Below, one piece after another: positions 36,691-50,500 of a DNA stretch of 64,000 nucleotides (position 1 is the stretch's first letter; the number at the start of each line of letters is the position of its first letter). Made by a program: the position numbers and the translations under genes. The stretch covers positions 15,971,603-16,035,602 of the forward strand of contig JAVMKO010000001.1 of assembly GCA_032164245.1 (NCBI GenBank). Reading direction: 5' to 3'. The notes beneath the pieces were generated by a model, which did no database searches, was not told the DNA's origin, and saw only the letters and a program-made list of their open reading frames with translations. Source of the stretch: Sternotherus odoratus (taxonomy: Eukaryota > Chordata > Testudines > Kinosternidae).

Positions 36691-39600
36691 CACCTCTCAG
36701 GACAAAGCATATGGCTCAGTGAGAGGAAATTTCCTTGTGGGAGATGTATTATAGCCAAGGAGCCTGTCCAATAGGTCAGAGGGCTCAGTGGTACCCCAGT
36801 TCCAAGTGGCACCCCAGGGGAAACCTGTCACACTAAACACCTTTACTGAACTCAGGCCATTATTTCCTTCTGACTGTGCATGCATAAGTCCCAGTAACCT
36901 TTGAAAACGCACTCTGGCATATGAAATTATTTTTCTCTCAATGAAAGTGTAAAGGACAGAGTGGACCCCCAGTCCCTATATACAGATTTGGAGATGCAGG
37001 ATTATCATGCCACAAACATCTACCCACTGAGGCTAACAAAGATACTGGCATTCATTAATTGGAGTGGGAATTAGTTGTGTGTCCTGAGAAGTAACCTAAC
37101 TATAGCGTTGTATAGACTCTGGTGGTCAAGAACACATGAGTTTGGGTGCAATGTGGTGCTGCAAATAACTATGTGAGTGCACATACTGTATGTAGGTATT
37201 TGCATGACTGGCCTATAGAAAATCCTTGGGCCTGGAGCAAGATGCGAAGAATGCTGCAGAGCTGAGGCACCACCTGGACAGGGGTACAGGTCAAACCGAT
37301 CTTGAAGGGGGAAAGGCCAGTTTTCAAGAGCAGTTATATAGGTGCCCAGCAGAAGCAAACTTACAATTTATGGAGGCTGGCTTAAGAGTTGTGGAGGGCT
37401 AATTTTATATGGTCTTCCCCATTCCCATCCTAAGAAACTACATATTGCTCCACAGAGCAAGTGCAGTCCTCCATCCCCCATTTTGCACACTGGACCTATC
37501 TAGCTCAGCACTGATTGGTCCCATGCACTCCTTTTAGGCAGCTGTCTGGTATTTTTATATGTCCCTAGCTGCCATGAGGGCAGGGACAATAGACCTTGGT
37601 GTAGTAACTGGGATTCCTGACATATGTGGATGCTTAGTGCACTAACAACAGCATCTGAGAGCAATTTTTATGTGCAGATGCACCACACACAGAATATGGT
37701 TTTGCCCTTTGAACGCGAAAACTCAGCCTTCCCTGGCACCACGCTGGCTTGGGATGCATCCCTTCCAACACACTCTAGTCCTGGCGTGAGATATCTATTA
37801 GAGAGTTACTCTGTGGTTTGCTGTCAGATTCCTAAAACTGTTTAAGTAATAGCACAAATCACATGAATGGCTACGGACTCTTAGGGCAGGGAAACAGCCA
37901 AGTGAAAAAATTTGCATCCAAACTGCACGAGACATCAGAGGTGGTACAAATGTGTTTCCTATTTGGGTTTATGCCACAAATGGTTTCCACTCCGATGCTT
38001 AATAAAAAACATTCCTTTTGTTTCCTTCTCTGGATATATACCTATCATAAAATGTGAAATCTTTTATTGCTGGTCCATCCTATATTGCATGAGAGATTTT
38101 CGGCATTTTATTCACATGTGAAATAGGACACGGTGTATTTTTAGATAACAGATTTGTCTCCACAAGTGGCTACCCATTTGAGAGGCTGCAATACGAGATT
38201 TATTTTGCTATTTTGCATAGAGCACTGAGGAATTATTGACAAGATGCCTGGAGTGAATGAGCACCAGGTCCTGTGCTCACTGCCCCACTTTGTCAAGCTG
38301 ATATTTGAAAAGAAAGAGGAATTTCCTTGTTCGCCTGCGTGCTTTTTAGTTTTAGTTACTCTTAGAGTCTCCAGGAAGCCAACTCTGGAGGGCTCCTGCT
38401 GTGTTGAGAGTTCCTGAGCTGCTCGCTGATGAGCTCATCTGAGGAACTGGCACTAACTTTCAGTCAAAGAAAGTAAATAGTACTGCCTGGTGCCCTAACT
38501 TTGGTAACTAAGTTGTAACTAACGCTACAACAGTGGAGAAAAGTTTCCATAGTGCGTTGTTCTATTCTGATAGTAAAGAGAATGGCTATTGAAACAGAAT
38601 AATTGCATTATGGAAACTCTATCCCACTATTACAGTATTGAAAGGATACATATCTGTTGGTGTGTAACATGGAATACCCATTAGGCCCAATTCATTCCTG
38701 GTGAAACTCCACAGATTCTAGATCTGTGAATTGGGCCCAGTGTGTATTCAGTGTTACACACAAACAGATATAAATTTAAACATAGGCCTATTGGTTACCT
38801 TGTTAACAAGGGATGGAATGAGAAGGATTGGATAAAATAAGAACTGTTTTAAACCTTCACTCAAAAACTTAATCTAAACCTATTTCACATTCAAAAACAC
38901 CTCATTAATTGTTTGCATTGCCACAGTTCTTGACCAGGGGCTCAACCAGCACCCTTTGGAGTCAATGTGTATCTTTCCCATTATTGTTGTGGTATTTCAA
39001 ACCACATTGATATCAGGAAGTAACCAAAATCAAAACAGACTATTCCCTCAAGATGTTCAATGTGATTTCAATTTGGGGATGATGTAAACTCCACAATTTT
39101 GCCTAGGTTTTTACTCTAATCTGAACAAAACTGTATAATAACAGATGCCGTTCTATGAATGGCTTGGTTTTGTTGGATCATTACTTTAAAAGGGAAACTA
39201 TGTTCTGAGTGCCAGCTTTCTCTCTTTTTATTTAGAACAATCAGATTTATAATCACATCAAACCCAATTTTACAAAATTGCTATTTCATGCAAACACTTA
39301 CTCATCAGAGTATTGGCTTAAATCATGCCTGTAGTTCCATTGCCAGTGAAATAAATGGAACTACTCACACGAGGATGAATTTGCAAGATCAAGCTGATTT
39401 TTTTTTAAACTCCTCCTAAATATCAAGACAAAATCACATTTCATTACAAGAATATTAGCCTGAGTGAGCAAATCCCATAGCCTTTGAACGAAATTACATT
39501 TAACTTTGTCCCAGTGAGTCCTTTTTTGAATAATTTAACCAAATCAAATTAGCACACAGGCGCTTTGCTGAGAAGGAAAATGAATTCTGTAAATGATTAT

Positions 39601-41550
39601 TGAGGTGACATGAGCTATTTACTGAATTATAAAGCTTGCATGAAATACATCATGGTATTCTGAGGAAACAGATGGAAACTACAGACCACCGTGAGTGAAA
39701 ATTAACATTACATGGTAAACTCCACCAGTGGCATCATGTTATCTCATTATTATGGGTAGGTACATAACTCCTATAAGTGAACTTTGCATTGGAAACATTC
39801 TCTAGTTCAGATGCCTAAGTAATCCGTTTTTGGAGCCGTTTCAGCCTTGGTAAATCTCCCTCCCTCTCATATATATATATACACACACACACACACATAC
39901 ATATATCCATGCCAACCAGTTTCAAATCTAAGCAGTAGAGTAGTACTATAAAACATGTACAAAACCAGCTCACTCAAAGCCTATTCCGATTTTTATTATA
40001 TTCTCTATTCTTTGCTGATCTATTGTAGCTGTTTACCTCTACTTTTTTTCGAACCACTTAATCTGAAGGATTCAATTACTTTTAAACCAGAGAATCTTTA
40101 CACTACATATAGAAAAACAAATTGCTAATATGCAACAAAGGAAAAGGTGGATATAAGAGGTATTAGTGTGATGATTAATGGGCTGAGTATACAATGGGCT
40201 AGATCTCTCAGCATCCAGGTAAATCAGCACAGTACCATTTGGCCCACTCTGTACATCCCATCCCAAGGTGCCCTTGCTCAACTGTTAGATGTTGAGTGTC
40301 AGATGTTATACTGGTGTAACTCCAATGGAGCAACACTAATCCACACCAGTTTAGGATCTAGCCTTGATACTTCTGTCGATTTGTTTTTGTCGTTATTTAG
40401 TTTTGAAAATATTTAAAAACACGGAGTCGTTCTCATCTCTTCCCATAAGCAGGTAAGTTTAAAATGACACAGACACTTTGGCATTGCATTATAAAGCTTA
40501 CTGACTACAAGTGGTCATTATCGTAGGAGATATATAGATCTATAAATACACAGATCTTAGAGCCGTTAAAGGTATGAACGCTTCACCACCTCTGAGTCCA
40601 TATGTTCAGGTGCTAATTTCCAGAATGGCTTAGAATGCAGCAATTTATAGCAGAAGCTGGTGGAAGATAAGGGCAGATCTATTTCCATTTCTGATTGCTG
40701 TTCACAGGCAAAGTTGAGCTTTTGCAGCTTTTCTAAGAGTAGGAGGGTAAACCCGGTTGCCTTGGACAAACCCTCTCAGAATAAAAAATGTGCTAGTGCC
40801 CAGATAACCAGAAATACGGCTACTCCCATTGACATCAGTGGGCTTTGTATCAAGCCCTTATTGCAATCCTGAATATTAGTGGGATTTTCAGAATGGGAAT
40901 GTGTAAGAGCACAGTGGATGCAAGATCAGGTTTAATGTAAATACAAATTATTTTGTGGCTAGACTGAAATCCCTTACTCGCATTAGTGAACAATTACTCA
41001 CATGAGTAGTCCCAATGAGGAAAAAAGTTGGATTAATCCAGTTCTCCATTCTGCAGAAAGAGTTCACAATCTGGTCCTTCTCTCTAGATTCCAGTGGTCA
41101 AGAGAGCTAATGAAGGGCTATGTTCAGTACCATATTGTGCTTTCATGCGGAATTATTTTTTATCATTGTTTTAACAATAAATAATAATTTAAATAATTCT
41201 CCATTCATTATTTTGAAAGAAAAGGTGCCTCAAAATGTAATGTCTCGCTTTCTCTTTTTTTCTCTTTTGGTGTGGTTTCAAAGTCTTATAGCCAGAAACA
41301 AGTGCATATTTCCTAACTATACCTCACCTTCTTCTCTTGTAATTTACATACACTGATCACTTCCATATGTCTGGTATAAAGTACAAAACTGTGTGTGCAT
41401 AGTACTGAGGGTGAATGTACAGCAAAATAAAATTCAGCTCTGTCATGTTTTTTCGTGCCGATAGAAAACATTTAAAAAAGAATTTCAGCTTTCAGAAATT
41501 TCCTTTTAAAGGCCTTCTGTGGTAAGTCTAGGCTAGGGAATCATTCATAA
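36691..41550. other. intronic sequence, little recognisable
   Basis: No gene is visible. A (TA)n(CA)n microsatellite lies at 39869-39902. A palindromic repeat of the TGGTGTAACTCCAATGGAG type is at about 40295-40365, and a CCCATTGACATCAGTGGGCTTT unit at about 40826. Everything else is unassigned AT-rich DNA. Confidence 0.5.
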
Positions 41551-41565
41551 GAAATAAAACCTGCA
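41551..41565. repeat. target-site duplication, left copy (15 bp)
   Basis: GAAATAAAACCTGCA, identical to 41964-41978, on the left of the 41566-41963 element. Confidence 0.9.
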
Positions 41566-41963
41566 AAAACAATGAGGACTCCTTATGCCACCTTAGAGAC
41601 TAAAAAATTAATTTGGGCATAAGCTTTTGTGGGCTAAAATCCACTTCATCCGATGCATGATAACACAATCAGATAACATCCTTATGTTAATATTCACCCC
41701 TTCTTGTCAGCTGTTGAGAATAGGCCACTTCCACCTTAATTAAATTGGCCTCATTAGCACTGACCCCCCCACTTGGTAAGGCAACTCTCATCTTTTTGTG
41801 TACGCTAATATATATACTGTTTACTGTATTTTTCACTCCATGCGTCTGATGGAGTGGGTTTTAGCTCATGAAAGTTTATGCCCAAATAAAAGTTTTACTC
41901 TCTAAGGTGCCACAAGGACACCTTATTGTTTTTGCCAATACAGACTAACACGGCTACCACTCT
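41566..41963. mobile_element. retroposon with inverted end modules and 15-bp TSD
   Basis: The 398-bp element is bounded by a perfect 15-bp direct repeat. Its two ends are inverted copies of one module. The left one reads GGACTCCTTATGCCACCTTAGAGACTAAAAAATTAATTTGGGCATAAGC up to 41660. The right one reads CATGCGTCTGATGGAGTGGGTTTTAGCTCATG, then GCCCAAATAAAAGTTTTACTCTCTAAGGTGCCACAAGGAC, then GACTAACACGGCTACCACTCTGAAA. A TSD of this length fits target-primed retrotransposition better than a DNA transposon (hAT 8 bp, mariner TA). Related to 20890-21194. No ORF. Confidence 0.82.
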
Positions 41964-41978
41964 GAAATAAAACCTGCA
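41964..41978. repeat. target-site duplication, right copy (15 bp)
   Basis: GAAATAAAACCTGCA, identical to 41551-41565. Confidence 0.9.
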
Positions 41979-42034
41979 TTGCTCAATCTCGCTTCCAGTA
42001 CCTTCTATCCAATAAAAATTAAAAATAGCAAGTC

Positions 42035-42145
42035 TCTGATTTCACTCCAATTTATACCAGTGTTACTCCTACATAGTTCTATTGACTTTAATGGAGTTGA
42101 TCCTGATTTATGCTAGGATTACAGAGAGGAGAATCAGATCCCAAG
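42035..42145. repeat. palindromic interspersed repeat (GGAGTTAC type)
   Basis: TTTATACCAGTGTTACTCC, then CTATTGACTTTAATGGAGTTGATCCTGATTTATGC, then AGAGGAGAATCAGATCCC. The two arms are diverged inverted copies around the ATTGACTTTAATGG core. Confidence 0.6.
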
Positions 42146-43169
42146 AAACAAAGAAACAAATAAACACTTATGAGGATCAACCCTGGTATATTTGAAGCAA
42201 AATGCAAAAATCCCACTGATGTCAATGGAAATAGGGTTCAACCCTTCATGTCTATTTCAACTGATTTGTTATTCTGTTTACTAGCTGTGGTGATCTGGTT
42301 TAGCTTCTCTGATGCTTGCATATTCTGCATAGAAAACAGCTAATAAGTGACTCACAGAGGCTAAGAGACCCCCAGTGACATTTTTTTAGTTTTAGTTTAA
42401 AGCAAGATTGTTTAAAAAAAAAATACAGCAATATTTGTGTTAATTATTGTGCGGATTCACTTTTCTTTGTCAGTCTGTCATTAAAGTTGATATATCATTA
42501 TGGAACAAAATGATATTCAGAACAACTCTTCCATCACACAAGGGGACAGGAAGTAAGTATAAAAGCAAATGCAAGTCATTTCCTGGGTTAATTCATGAAA
42601 TGTCATATGGCTGCATTTTAGGCATGTGGAAGATGTGAACTGGAACTTATATTTTGAAAGATCAAGGCAATCGCCAGTTTAAAAAACAGGTGTTTCTTTA
42701 CTTAGTCTAGAAGCAAAGTGTGTGAAAAAAGAAGAGACCTTCAGAATCCTACTGCTAACTTTATCTTGTTATCTATTCCTTGTCACTAGCTTTAAACATG
42801 AACAAACTAAGGCCCTGATCCCGTAAATACATGTGTAACTTTAGTAGTCATAAAATACAATACTACTACTAATAAACACTCATTCAGGGCACAGTTCCCA
42901 CCACTCTGAACATTTACTGCATATGTTGAGAGAAAAATGTACAAGGGTATCAGAAAAAGGTTAGAGAGCTCCTGTCTGCATTAACTGAAATATCTAAATT
43001 ATCAGTGAGATATTTCCAGTATTATAGCAGCGTAAGTTGTGCCATCTCAGTACACAACTGACAATACTTTTACAATCAGCACCTTTTTTAAGCTGTTTGT
43101 ATGGTGAACATAGAAAATGACTCCTGGGTGAAATTTGAATTTCCAGATCTATAGGACTGGTCTGAGAAT
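42146..43169. other. intronic sequence, nothing recognised
   Basis: A single CCCACTGATGTCAATGG motif at about 42213 is the only repeat trace. No gene. Confidence 0.5.
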
Positions 43170-43500
43170 AAGATACTATTCAATGTGTGCACACATGGCA
43201 AGACTCTGACTCTAATCAACATCTCACAACACTGTTTAGCACCACTTTACAGATGATGTAACTGAGGCCCAAAACCAAAAGAAAAAATACGGGCCAGTTA
43301 TTAGGGTGCTAGCTGGGGACACTGGAGATGTGTGTTCTCATCCCTGTTTTACCACAGGGGACTTGGAGTATGTCACTTACTTTCCCTGTGCCTCAGTTTC
43401 CAATCTGTAAAGTGGGAATAATATCACTTCCCTTACAGACAGGATGTTGGGGGACAAAACATTAAAGACTGGCAGATGCTACTGTAGTGGGGATCAAAGA
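43170..43500 (+). mobile_element. L3 scrap followed by MIR-like SINE
   Basis: At 43225-43275, CTCACAACACTGTTTAGC, then CTTTACAGATGATGTAACTGAGGCCC, is an L3-type tail piece. From about 43300, GGGACACTGGAGATGTG, then GTGCCTCAGTTTCCAATCTGTAAAGTGGGAATAATATC follows the order of MIR SINEs (core then 'cctcagtttcc..ctgtaaaatgggaataat' tail). Both are ancient and decayed. Confidence 0.75.
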
Positions 43501-44334
43501 AGTGTGATAGCTAAAAGGCCACACTGTGAGTCAATAGCAGAGAAGGATTTGGCACTTAAGAATTCCATGTTCTGGTGAATAAACCACATAACCTTGGACA
43601 TCATGTGAAAAACACTGATTGAAGTCTTTAAATATATGAAATGACCAGCATCAAGCTGAAAAATAATATTAGATGTTTACAATCATTTTAGTTGCAATGA
43701 TCTAAGCTGCAGGTAAGGGAAATGTTTTAAATGTACAATACTTATATTTGAGCTTCATAATGTACTTTCTAAAAACGACCATTTTTAAAAAGACCAAAAA
43801 GATGTTTCTCCTTTTCTTTTCTCCAGAGAGCAAATTCTGTATGCCAAATTTCAGCTAGGAGTCCACTGTTATGAACAGAATACAAAGACCCCAGGATAGA
43901 TGCTATAATAGCAAAATTGACAGTTGGGCTCTGTGCTGGCCTAAGCTGCGTAGTTATAATTCTGGAAATAATATCTTGCTGATGATTAGGACATTTCAGC
44001 CTTGTGGAGAGGAGCTCTTTAAGATCACTTTATGCGCCCCTCCTATATTTCTCTCTTGATGCACGTAGACTCTTGGCAGATGGACTCTGGCATTTCTTGG
44101 AAGAACAGAAACTCTGGAATTCACTTTTCTGGGAGAAAAAACAACAGGTAGTTCAGGAGGGTTGTGTGTGTGTGATTCAGGAGTTCATTTAATATCTGTT
44201 TTTGCCATTGAGATTCTTCAGAACAATGGCCCGGTGTGGCTCCTTTTTAACCTCCTCAAACTAAGGGGAACAAGAAGGTCAAACAAGGCATCACAGAAGA
44301 TAAGACTGTGGCTCTTTCCTTCTCTCTAAGTCCT
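43501..44334. other. intronic sequence, nothing recognised
   Basis: No gene or clear repeat. A short (GT)n run lies near 44164. Confidence 0.5.
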
Positions 44335-44525
44335 GGTCATAGATACTGTTAAGTCGACAGAAGAATTCTTCTATTGATCTAACTACCACTTCTTGAGGGG
44401 GTGCATTTACTACAGTAGTGGAAAGATCCCTTCTGTCACTTTAGGAAGTGTGTACGGTAAAGCACTACAGCAGTGTAGCTGCAGTGCTCGTAGTAGAGAC
44501 ATAGCCTCTGTGATCCATGGGGTTG
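44335..44525. repeat. unclassified interspersed repeat with GTCGACAGAAGAATTCTTCTATTGA
   Basis: The start AAGTCGACAGAAGAATTCTTCTATTGATCTAACTACC includes the palindrome AGAAGAATTCTTCT. It continues with GCATTTACTACAGTAGTGGAAAGATCCCTTC and CACTACAGCAGTGTAGCTGCAGTGC, and ends TAGTAGAGACATAGCCTC. I recognise it as a common turtle repeat of unknown class. No coding content. Confidence 0.55.
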
Positions 44526-47401
44526 TACTCTGCATTCCCCAAGCCTGCTTTGGATCTGAAATGTTTGCAGGCTGCACCTGATTTTAGTCTCCCCAGGGCT
44601 GTGAAAACTTCCCTTTGGTAGCTAAATGAACCTCATCAAGTTATTGGAATCTTTCCCCCACATCATGCATAAGCTTCCATAGAAGCTAGGATGGCACATA
44701 GAAGCCAATATTGTCTTTACTTCATTAGAAAATAGGGAAAGAGGACTTTCTTTTCCATGTGCTTGCAAAGAACTACACCATTCCTCAGAGTGTTCTCTGC
44801 AAGATCCAAGTTTGCACAAAAATATTTATAAAGGAAGGGAATGTTATTTGACTGCTTGGTTATACAGTTCCTATAACATTCAGCTAGAAAGATAAGCAAG
44901 CAGCTCAACAAATGCCAAACAATTCTGAAGCATTAGAGGAATGGCAAACACTTTTCTCTGTTTAGTATTTGGCTATCAAACACCAAGGGATGAAAAGCAG
45001 AGATGACGTGCAGAAGAATTGTGCCCACACATTTGTGAGACTGCTGCAGGTGATTTTAGTGCATAGAAAAATATGTAAATGGCAGCGTGGGAAAAGGATC
45101 ACTAAAAGTTTTATTATTTGGAATGTTCAGAATTAATCTGAAATCAGGGTCTAATTCTGCTCTTGTTCCACCAATGTCAATTTGGAGTGACTCCAGTAAA
45201 GTCAATGCAACTGTATCAAGATAAGTGAGAGGAGATATGCAGGTCCAGGATCTGCATATCTCCACAGATGCATGTGCATACTTATGTGCTAGCCACATTA
45301 TATGAAACTGGGCCATGGAGATATTTAAAAACTAAAAGTAATATATGCCATTTGAATTAGAAGACTTAGGTAACTGACAGGGTAATAAACCTGATTTAGA
45401 ACCAGCCTATTTAAAGCTATGAGACTATTAAGAAAGGCTCTGCAGCCGCAGCCAGTCACCACCAGTGGGTGTAATTTGGTTTGGAAGAACTTGCTTGTGC
45501 AATGAAGGTAGATACAGGAGGGGTGAAGTGGAGCATTTAAGAAAATGCTGAACTTAATGGTACTGTATATTTCCCTTTCTGGGCCAAATTCTGATTTCAG
45601 TAACTGCAGTGTAAATCCAGACTAACTCGATTGACTTCAGAAGCGTTACTTGAGATTCAGAAAAGCATTTAATCACAAACTTAACTTTAATCATTGGAAC
45701 TTAACCGTGTTCTTAAGTGTTTTCATGAATAGGGATGCGTTCCCAAATTGGGGCCTTAGACGAGCATAACTGAGATCAGAATCTGCTCCTATGGAAGTAC
45801 ATGAAAAGTATGCAATGTTACGGTCTTCCTAAGAAGCATGTCATACTTTGGGAGGTAAAAATGCCAATCAGTGCCTTGGGTGTGCCAGACTTGCATAGTA
45901 GATGGAAACAACTGGCAAAATACATTATATATTAAAAAGACCGATGTTAAAAGTTAAGGCAACATTTGTCAGAGGCAACTCAGTGAAAATGAAAACCACA
46001 TAGGCCATTAAAACTGAAATCAAGTGAACAAAGGTCCACTGGGCTGTAATTCTTCCTGGCAAGGATTGAGATACCCTCTCCTCTAGCTTCACCTGGACGT
46101 GCCTAGCTCATTCTGAGCACTACTATACGATAAAGTCATAATAATAAATAAGGATAACAAGTAGAAGATGACTAAACTTGCAAGTGCTACCGAAAGGCAT
46201 TACTATAACAAATCCAAACCCATGAGGTTTGCCTAGTTGAGAGTCAAAGTACTGTAATGTTTATATGAGAGAGAGAGAGAGCTTAACAGGGAGCATTTCG
46301 AATGGTGAGGGAGCCTGAAGAGCTTTTTAAAATGTTTGTGTCCTCAACAGCTGAGGTGAGCTCCTCTCTGGCTCTTTCACTGGGGGCAATGGGGTTCTGC
46401 ACTACTCAGAAAAATTAGGACAAGAAAAGTGAATTTACCACCACCACAGTTATGCTCACCATTCACAGCTGTCACTGGGCGAGAAGAGCTAGCCCACACG
46501 AAGGCTGCACAGGGCAGGCCCCTGTGACTGCACAGCATACATGTGCACATTCCAGAAGGGGCTTTAATGCCACAGTAGAAGGAATTCACTGAATAGCCCA
46601 CCAGCCACAGCAGAGTACTGAAGGGAACATCCACAAGTGACCTTAATTAATAAGCGCACTGAGGCAAATTACAGAGCCGCATCTACAATTTTGACCTTGA
46701 GCTGCCACCGTCCACAGCATGCACTAGTTTAAAAATAAGCATGTGGGATCCGGAGAATGATTTTACCCTTTTTTAACTTTGAAACTTGGAAGTAGAATGT
46801 CACAGTCCTTGACATCACTTACAGGGATCTGTTTTCATCTCCCTCACTCAGGCTTTGCTTCAGGTAGAGGTCTTATTTTGCTTCAAATTGAATTGAGGTC
46901 AAGTCAGACTCTGGCTGATATGGGAGCTATTCGATACATTGGCACATCTTTACATGATTATTGCTTCCATTACAATTTTTCAAGGATGAACGGGAGAGCA
47001 ATCAAGGGTGAGCCTGCAGCCCAGAAATGACAAATAGAAAGAAGACTCTCTAACGCCAACTGCAGAAGAAGTGCCATGTTGAATCATCAGTGATCATTTT
47101 AAGGACATCCAAAACCACAGTGAAGGGAACACAGTATGGATGGAGATATAGGAATGAAACCTGAAAAACACATCTTCTTTTAGGAAAGTCAAAAATAGGA
47201 GTCATTTAGTGATTTCCTCTCTGACATAATTCCATGTATTCATGTACTATACATGTGTAATAATGGATAAGCATTAGTAGATCGTGAACACTGGAATAAC
47301 CTGTACATGCGGGGTTCCCTATTTTAAACTTTTTGGGGGTCTGGTGTTGTGGTACCAACACACACCTAAACATGTCCCAAGCACTCAGAGATGCATCTAA
47401 G
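44526..47401. other. intronic sequence with two palindromic repeat scraps
   Basis: No gene. Diverged palindromic repeats at about 45150-45210 (GGTCTAATTCTGCTC start) and 45587-45755 (GGCCAAATTCTGATTTCAG, then AAGCATTTAATCACAAACTTAAC). A short (GA)n run lies at 46267-46281. Open frames here lack domains. Confidence 0.5.
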
Positions 47402-47516
47402 TCCTGATCCAGCAAAGCACTAAAATCTAGCATGTGTTTCAATCATGATGTGAGTAGTCCCACTGAGTTCAATGGGACCATTGCTCTGATTAAGTTCTTT
47501 ATGGATCAGGGCTTTA
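47402..47516. repeat. complete palindromic interspersed repeat
   Basis: The best-preserved member in the window. CCTGATCCAGCAAAGCACT is at one end and TTATGGATCAGGGCTT at the other. GTGAGTAGTCCCACTGAGTTCAATGGGAC forms the centre. The ends are inverted copies (CTGATCCA / TGGATCAG). Confidence 0.7.
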
Positions 47517-50500
47517 CGTATAATGCAACAAGCAGCAAGGGTAAGCTGCTCCAAAGACAAAGAGAAGAGCACAGTTTCCATTACTATCCACCCAGCATCT
47601 TTTATGAACAAAAAAATGTATAGCAGGTTACATGGAAGTAGTCAGGCCTCTAAGAAATGGAGAGTTTTGTAATTCAGAAGCCATACTTTCCTGACTAGCA
47701 TTTAATGGGAAAATTGGGAAGATAAAATAAAAAAGTAGTGCCGGCTTCTCTTCCTCCTTGTTCTGGTCACTTTGCATCTTTTGTCCTAAATGGCTAGCTG
47801 AGAATTCCCCGACTCAGGCAAAATCTCAACTGATGTAAAGCATTTTAACTAGTCTCCACACCAACTCCCCCTCTCTGCGGTGTAGCGGGTATGCTGGGGG
47901 CAGTAAGGTTGTGTCAGCATGGGCCTCTGTTCTGATCATTCTCATCTGGTATCTGGCCTTTTTGAGGATCATGGTCAGCTAATGTTTGCGATATCAGCAA
48001 ACTCTGATTTCTAAGCTACTCAAACATAATCCAGGATCAGGATCAAGACTGCTTGATAATTTTGTGGCTGCATCTAAATCCTGTACTCCCAACTCTGGTG
48101 CCAAATGGATATTGACATAAAATGAGCCTAAATTGTAGATCTTTGTGCAATTTACTGAGAATGGGGGCTAGAGAAATTTACAAATCCTTGTCTATGTCCA
48201 TAAACACTTCTTTTTCTACCTTCCTGCTCCTCTTTCCAAGTTCTCAGTTCCCTTATCTTCTTCACAATGAGTGTGAAAAGAAACATGTTCAGAGAGGAGG
48301 ATATATGCATAATGTAATTTAATGATAAGACCCTTTAAATGAGTATCTTGAGTTTTGAGACAAACTGCGATATTAAGTGATGAGAGACTTGTCTCCAATC
48401 AGGCCCTGTATATTATTAATGATCTTACTAAAATGCTCTCTGTTTCTTAGTAGTGGGATTATGTGGCTGGCTAAAGAATCAGATAGGAAAAAACACCTGC
48501 AAGTTATCAAGTGCCAGTAGGACAAGTTAATAAGCTACCTTGCCAATTAAATGCCATACGTAGACTCACATGTACCTATGTCACTCAGCATTACTTGTCT
48601 ATAAAAGAGTGGGTGAAATTCTGGCACATTTGTAGATTGATCATACACAGAGTCTGGAGGCAGCTCTTATTTTCATTCCAATTTTAGGCAAAATATCTAT
48701 TTTTACTATGGCTTGAATGAAAACCAGGGAGTAGTACAACTGAATCTACATGCAATGTTTTTCCAATTACTTATTCTGAATCCAATTGAGCAACAATAAT
48801 AAAAAAAAAAGAACCACACATGTACTTTTACCAAACATACTTAGAGGATTTAGAAATTTTCAATAAACAAATGGGATGAGACAGATGGATATGAGAAACT
48901 TTGAGTTCACAAGATTTACTCAGAATTGCCTTGGGAAGAGATCTGTGAAACAAAGGTATTTTAATGGGCATTCTTTTTATTAAAAACAAAACCAAAACTT
49001 CTTGTACCATGTGTTTATGCTGTTGGTTAGCTGCATAAAAGAAAATGAGAGAGATGGAGCAGATGGGGAAAAAGAGAAGGAAATAAAGGAAAAATTCACA
49101 TGGAGCTAAGACTATATTTATTGTTTTAAACTTTGCACTCACAACTTGATCACCATCACACAGAGAACTCTCTATATAAATAGACACTTTCTAAACAGAA
49201 CCTACACCCCAATAACACAGTAGAGCTCATTACACTATTCATTGGGATAAAAAGAAACTTTAAGAACATGTTATTGCCTCACTGTTTAACAGTTGTTTTA
49301 CTAAAGGATTTCTTTGCATCATGGAGATTAAATTCTTTTTCTTACTTCACCAGAGGAAAAGCTACAAAGGGAAATGGAGGTGATGGGGATCAGTTTAACC
49401 TGCAATAGTTTTAAGCTATTTTTTCCCCACATTTAGAATGAAAAGAACTGGAAAGAAATATTGTCTGGGCCAGATCTCTTGCCATTTGTGGACCTACGTG
49501 AAATGTCAGTGTTGGAGATTTGAGTGTTTGAGAAACCCCGACTTCTACTGAAGTCACTGTGAGTTTTGCGAGTATTGACTCCAACAGGGAAAAGATGTCA
49601 TCTCTGTTCACCCCATTTGTTTTCCGCTACCCAAATCTGACTGCTGCAAAGTTAACAGGTCACTTCTGCAATGAACCTGAAAGCATCTTTTTGGTCCCTC
49701 TTCCATAAAGGTGGCCCAATTTACAATATATTTATTACATGGACTCCTTCCTTGCCCCACACAAAATGTGCTCAGTGTGATACTTGGAATATACTGTGAG
49801 ACTGAGTGACGGGAATTCAAGAGAAAGTAAGAATGGGAGTTCACTGAAATGTCTATCTGGCAACCTGAGAAATGACAGAGCTAATAGTGGACCTTTGAAA
49901 ACAAGTGACCATAGGAAATTAAGGTTGGCAGGGATTTAACCCTTCATGAATCACTTTGGAAATTTTTAAGACAAATGTCTGCATGTTTTAACTATGTTTG
50001 ACATCTAATTAGTCAGAAAAAACAAGAAGCTAAAATAAATCCCTATTGTTCTTTAGAAACAAAACAATGACAACTAGCTACAAGGCATTTGCTTAGGCAA
50101 AGTTCAAGTGTACATTCAAAAACAAAAAACACAATGACTGTGAGTAAAACAACAGGAGAAAAATTATTTGACACATTCTTTTTTACCCTGCATGTTCTCA
50201 TTCATTTCACAGTTTATTTTACTAAACTGCCAGGCTCTCCATCTAGAAATAGAACTGCTAGGTAATTGGAGGAGTGGGGTGTTATTTTTCCTAATTGCTA
50301 GTAGTTTTAATACCCATTAGTCCCACTGGTAAGAAAATGGCCCATGGTATCTTCACAAGAGATCCACATTGATATGTAATATATTCATTCATTGCCCACA
50401 AAGTATATTTTCACTATGCACAACTCTTAAAGCAGCATACTCACAAAACACTGCCTATTTATCCGCACAACATTTTATCAGAAGGATAATTAGCCATCTG

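Noticed and set aside
41566..41963. Two independent insertions head to head
   Set aside because: A single perfect 15-bp duplication surrounds the whole unit, so one insertion event explains it better.
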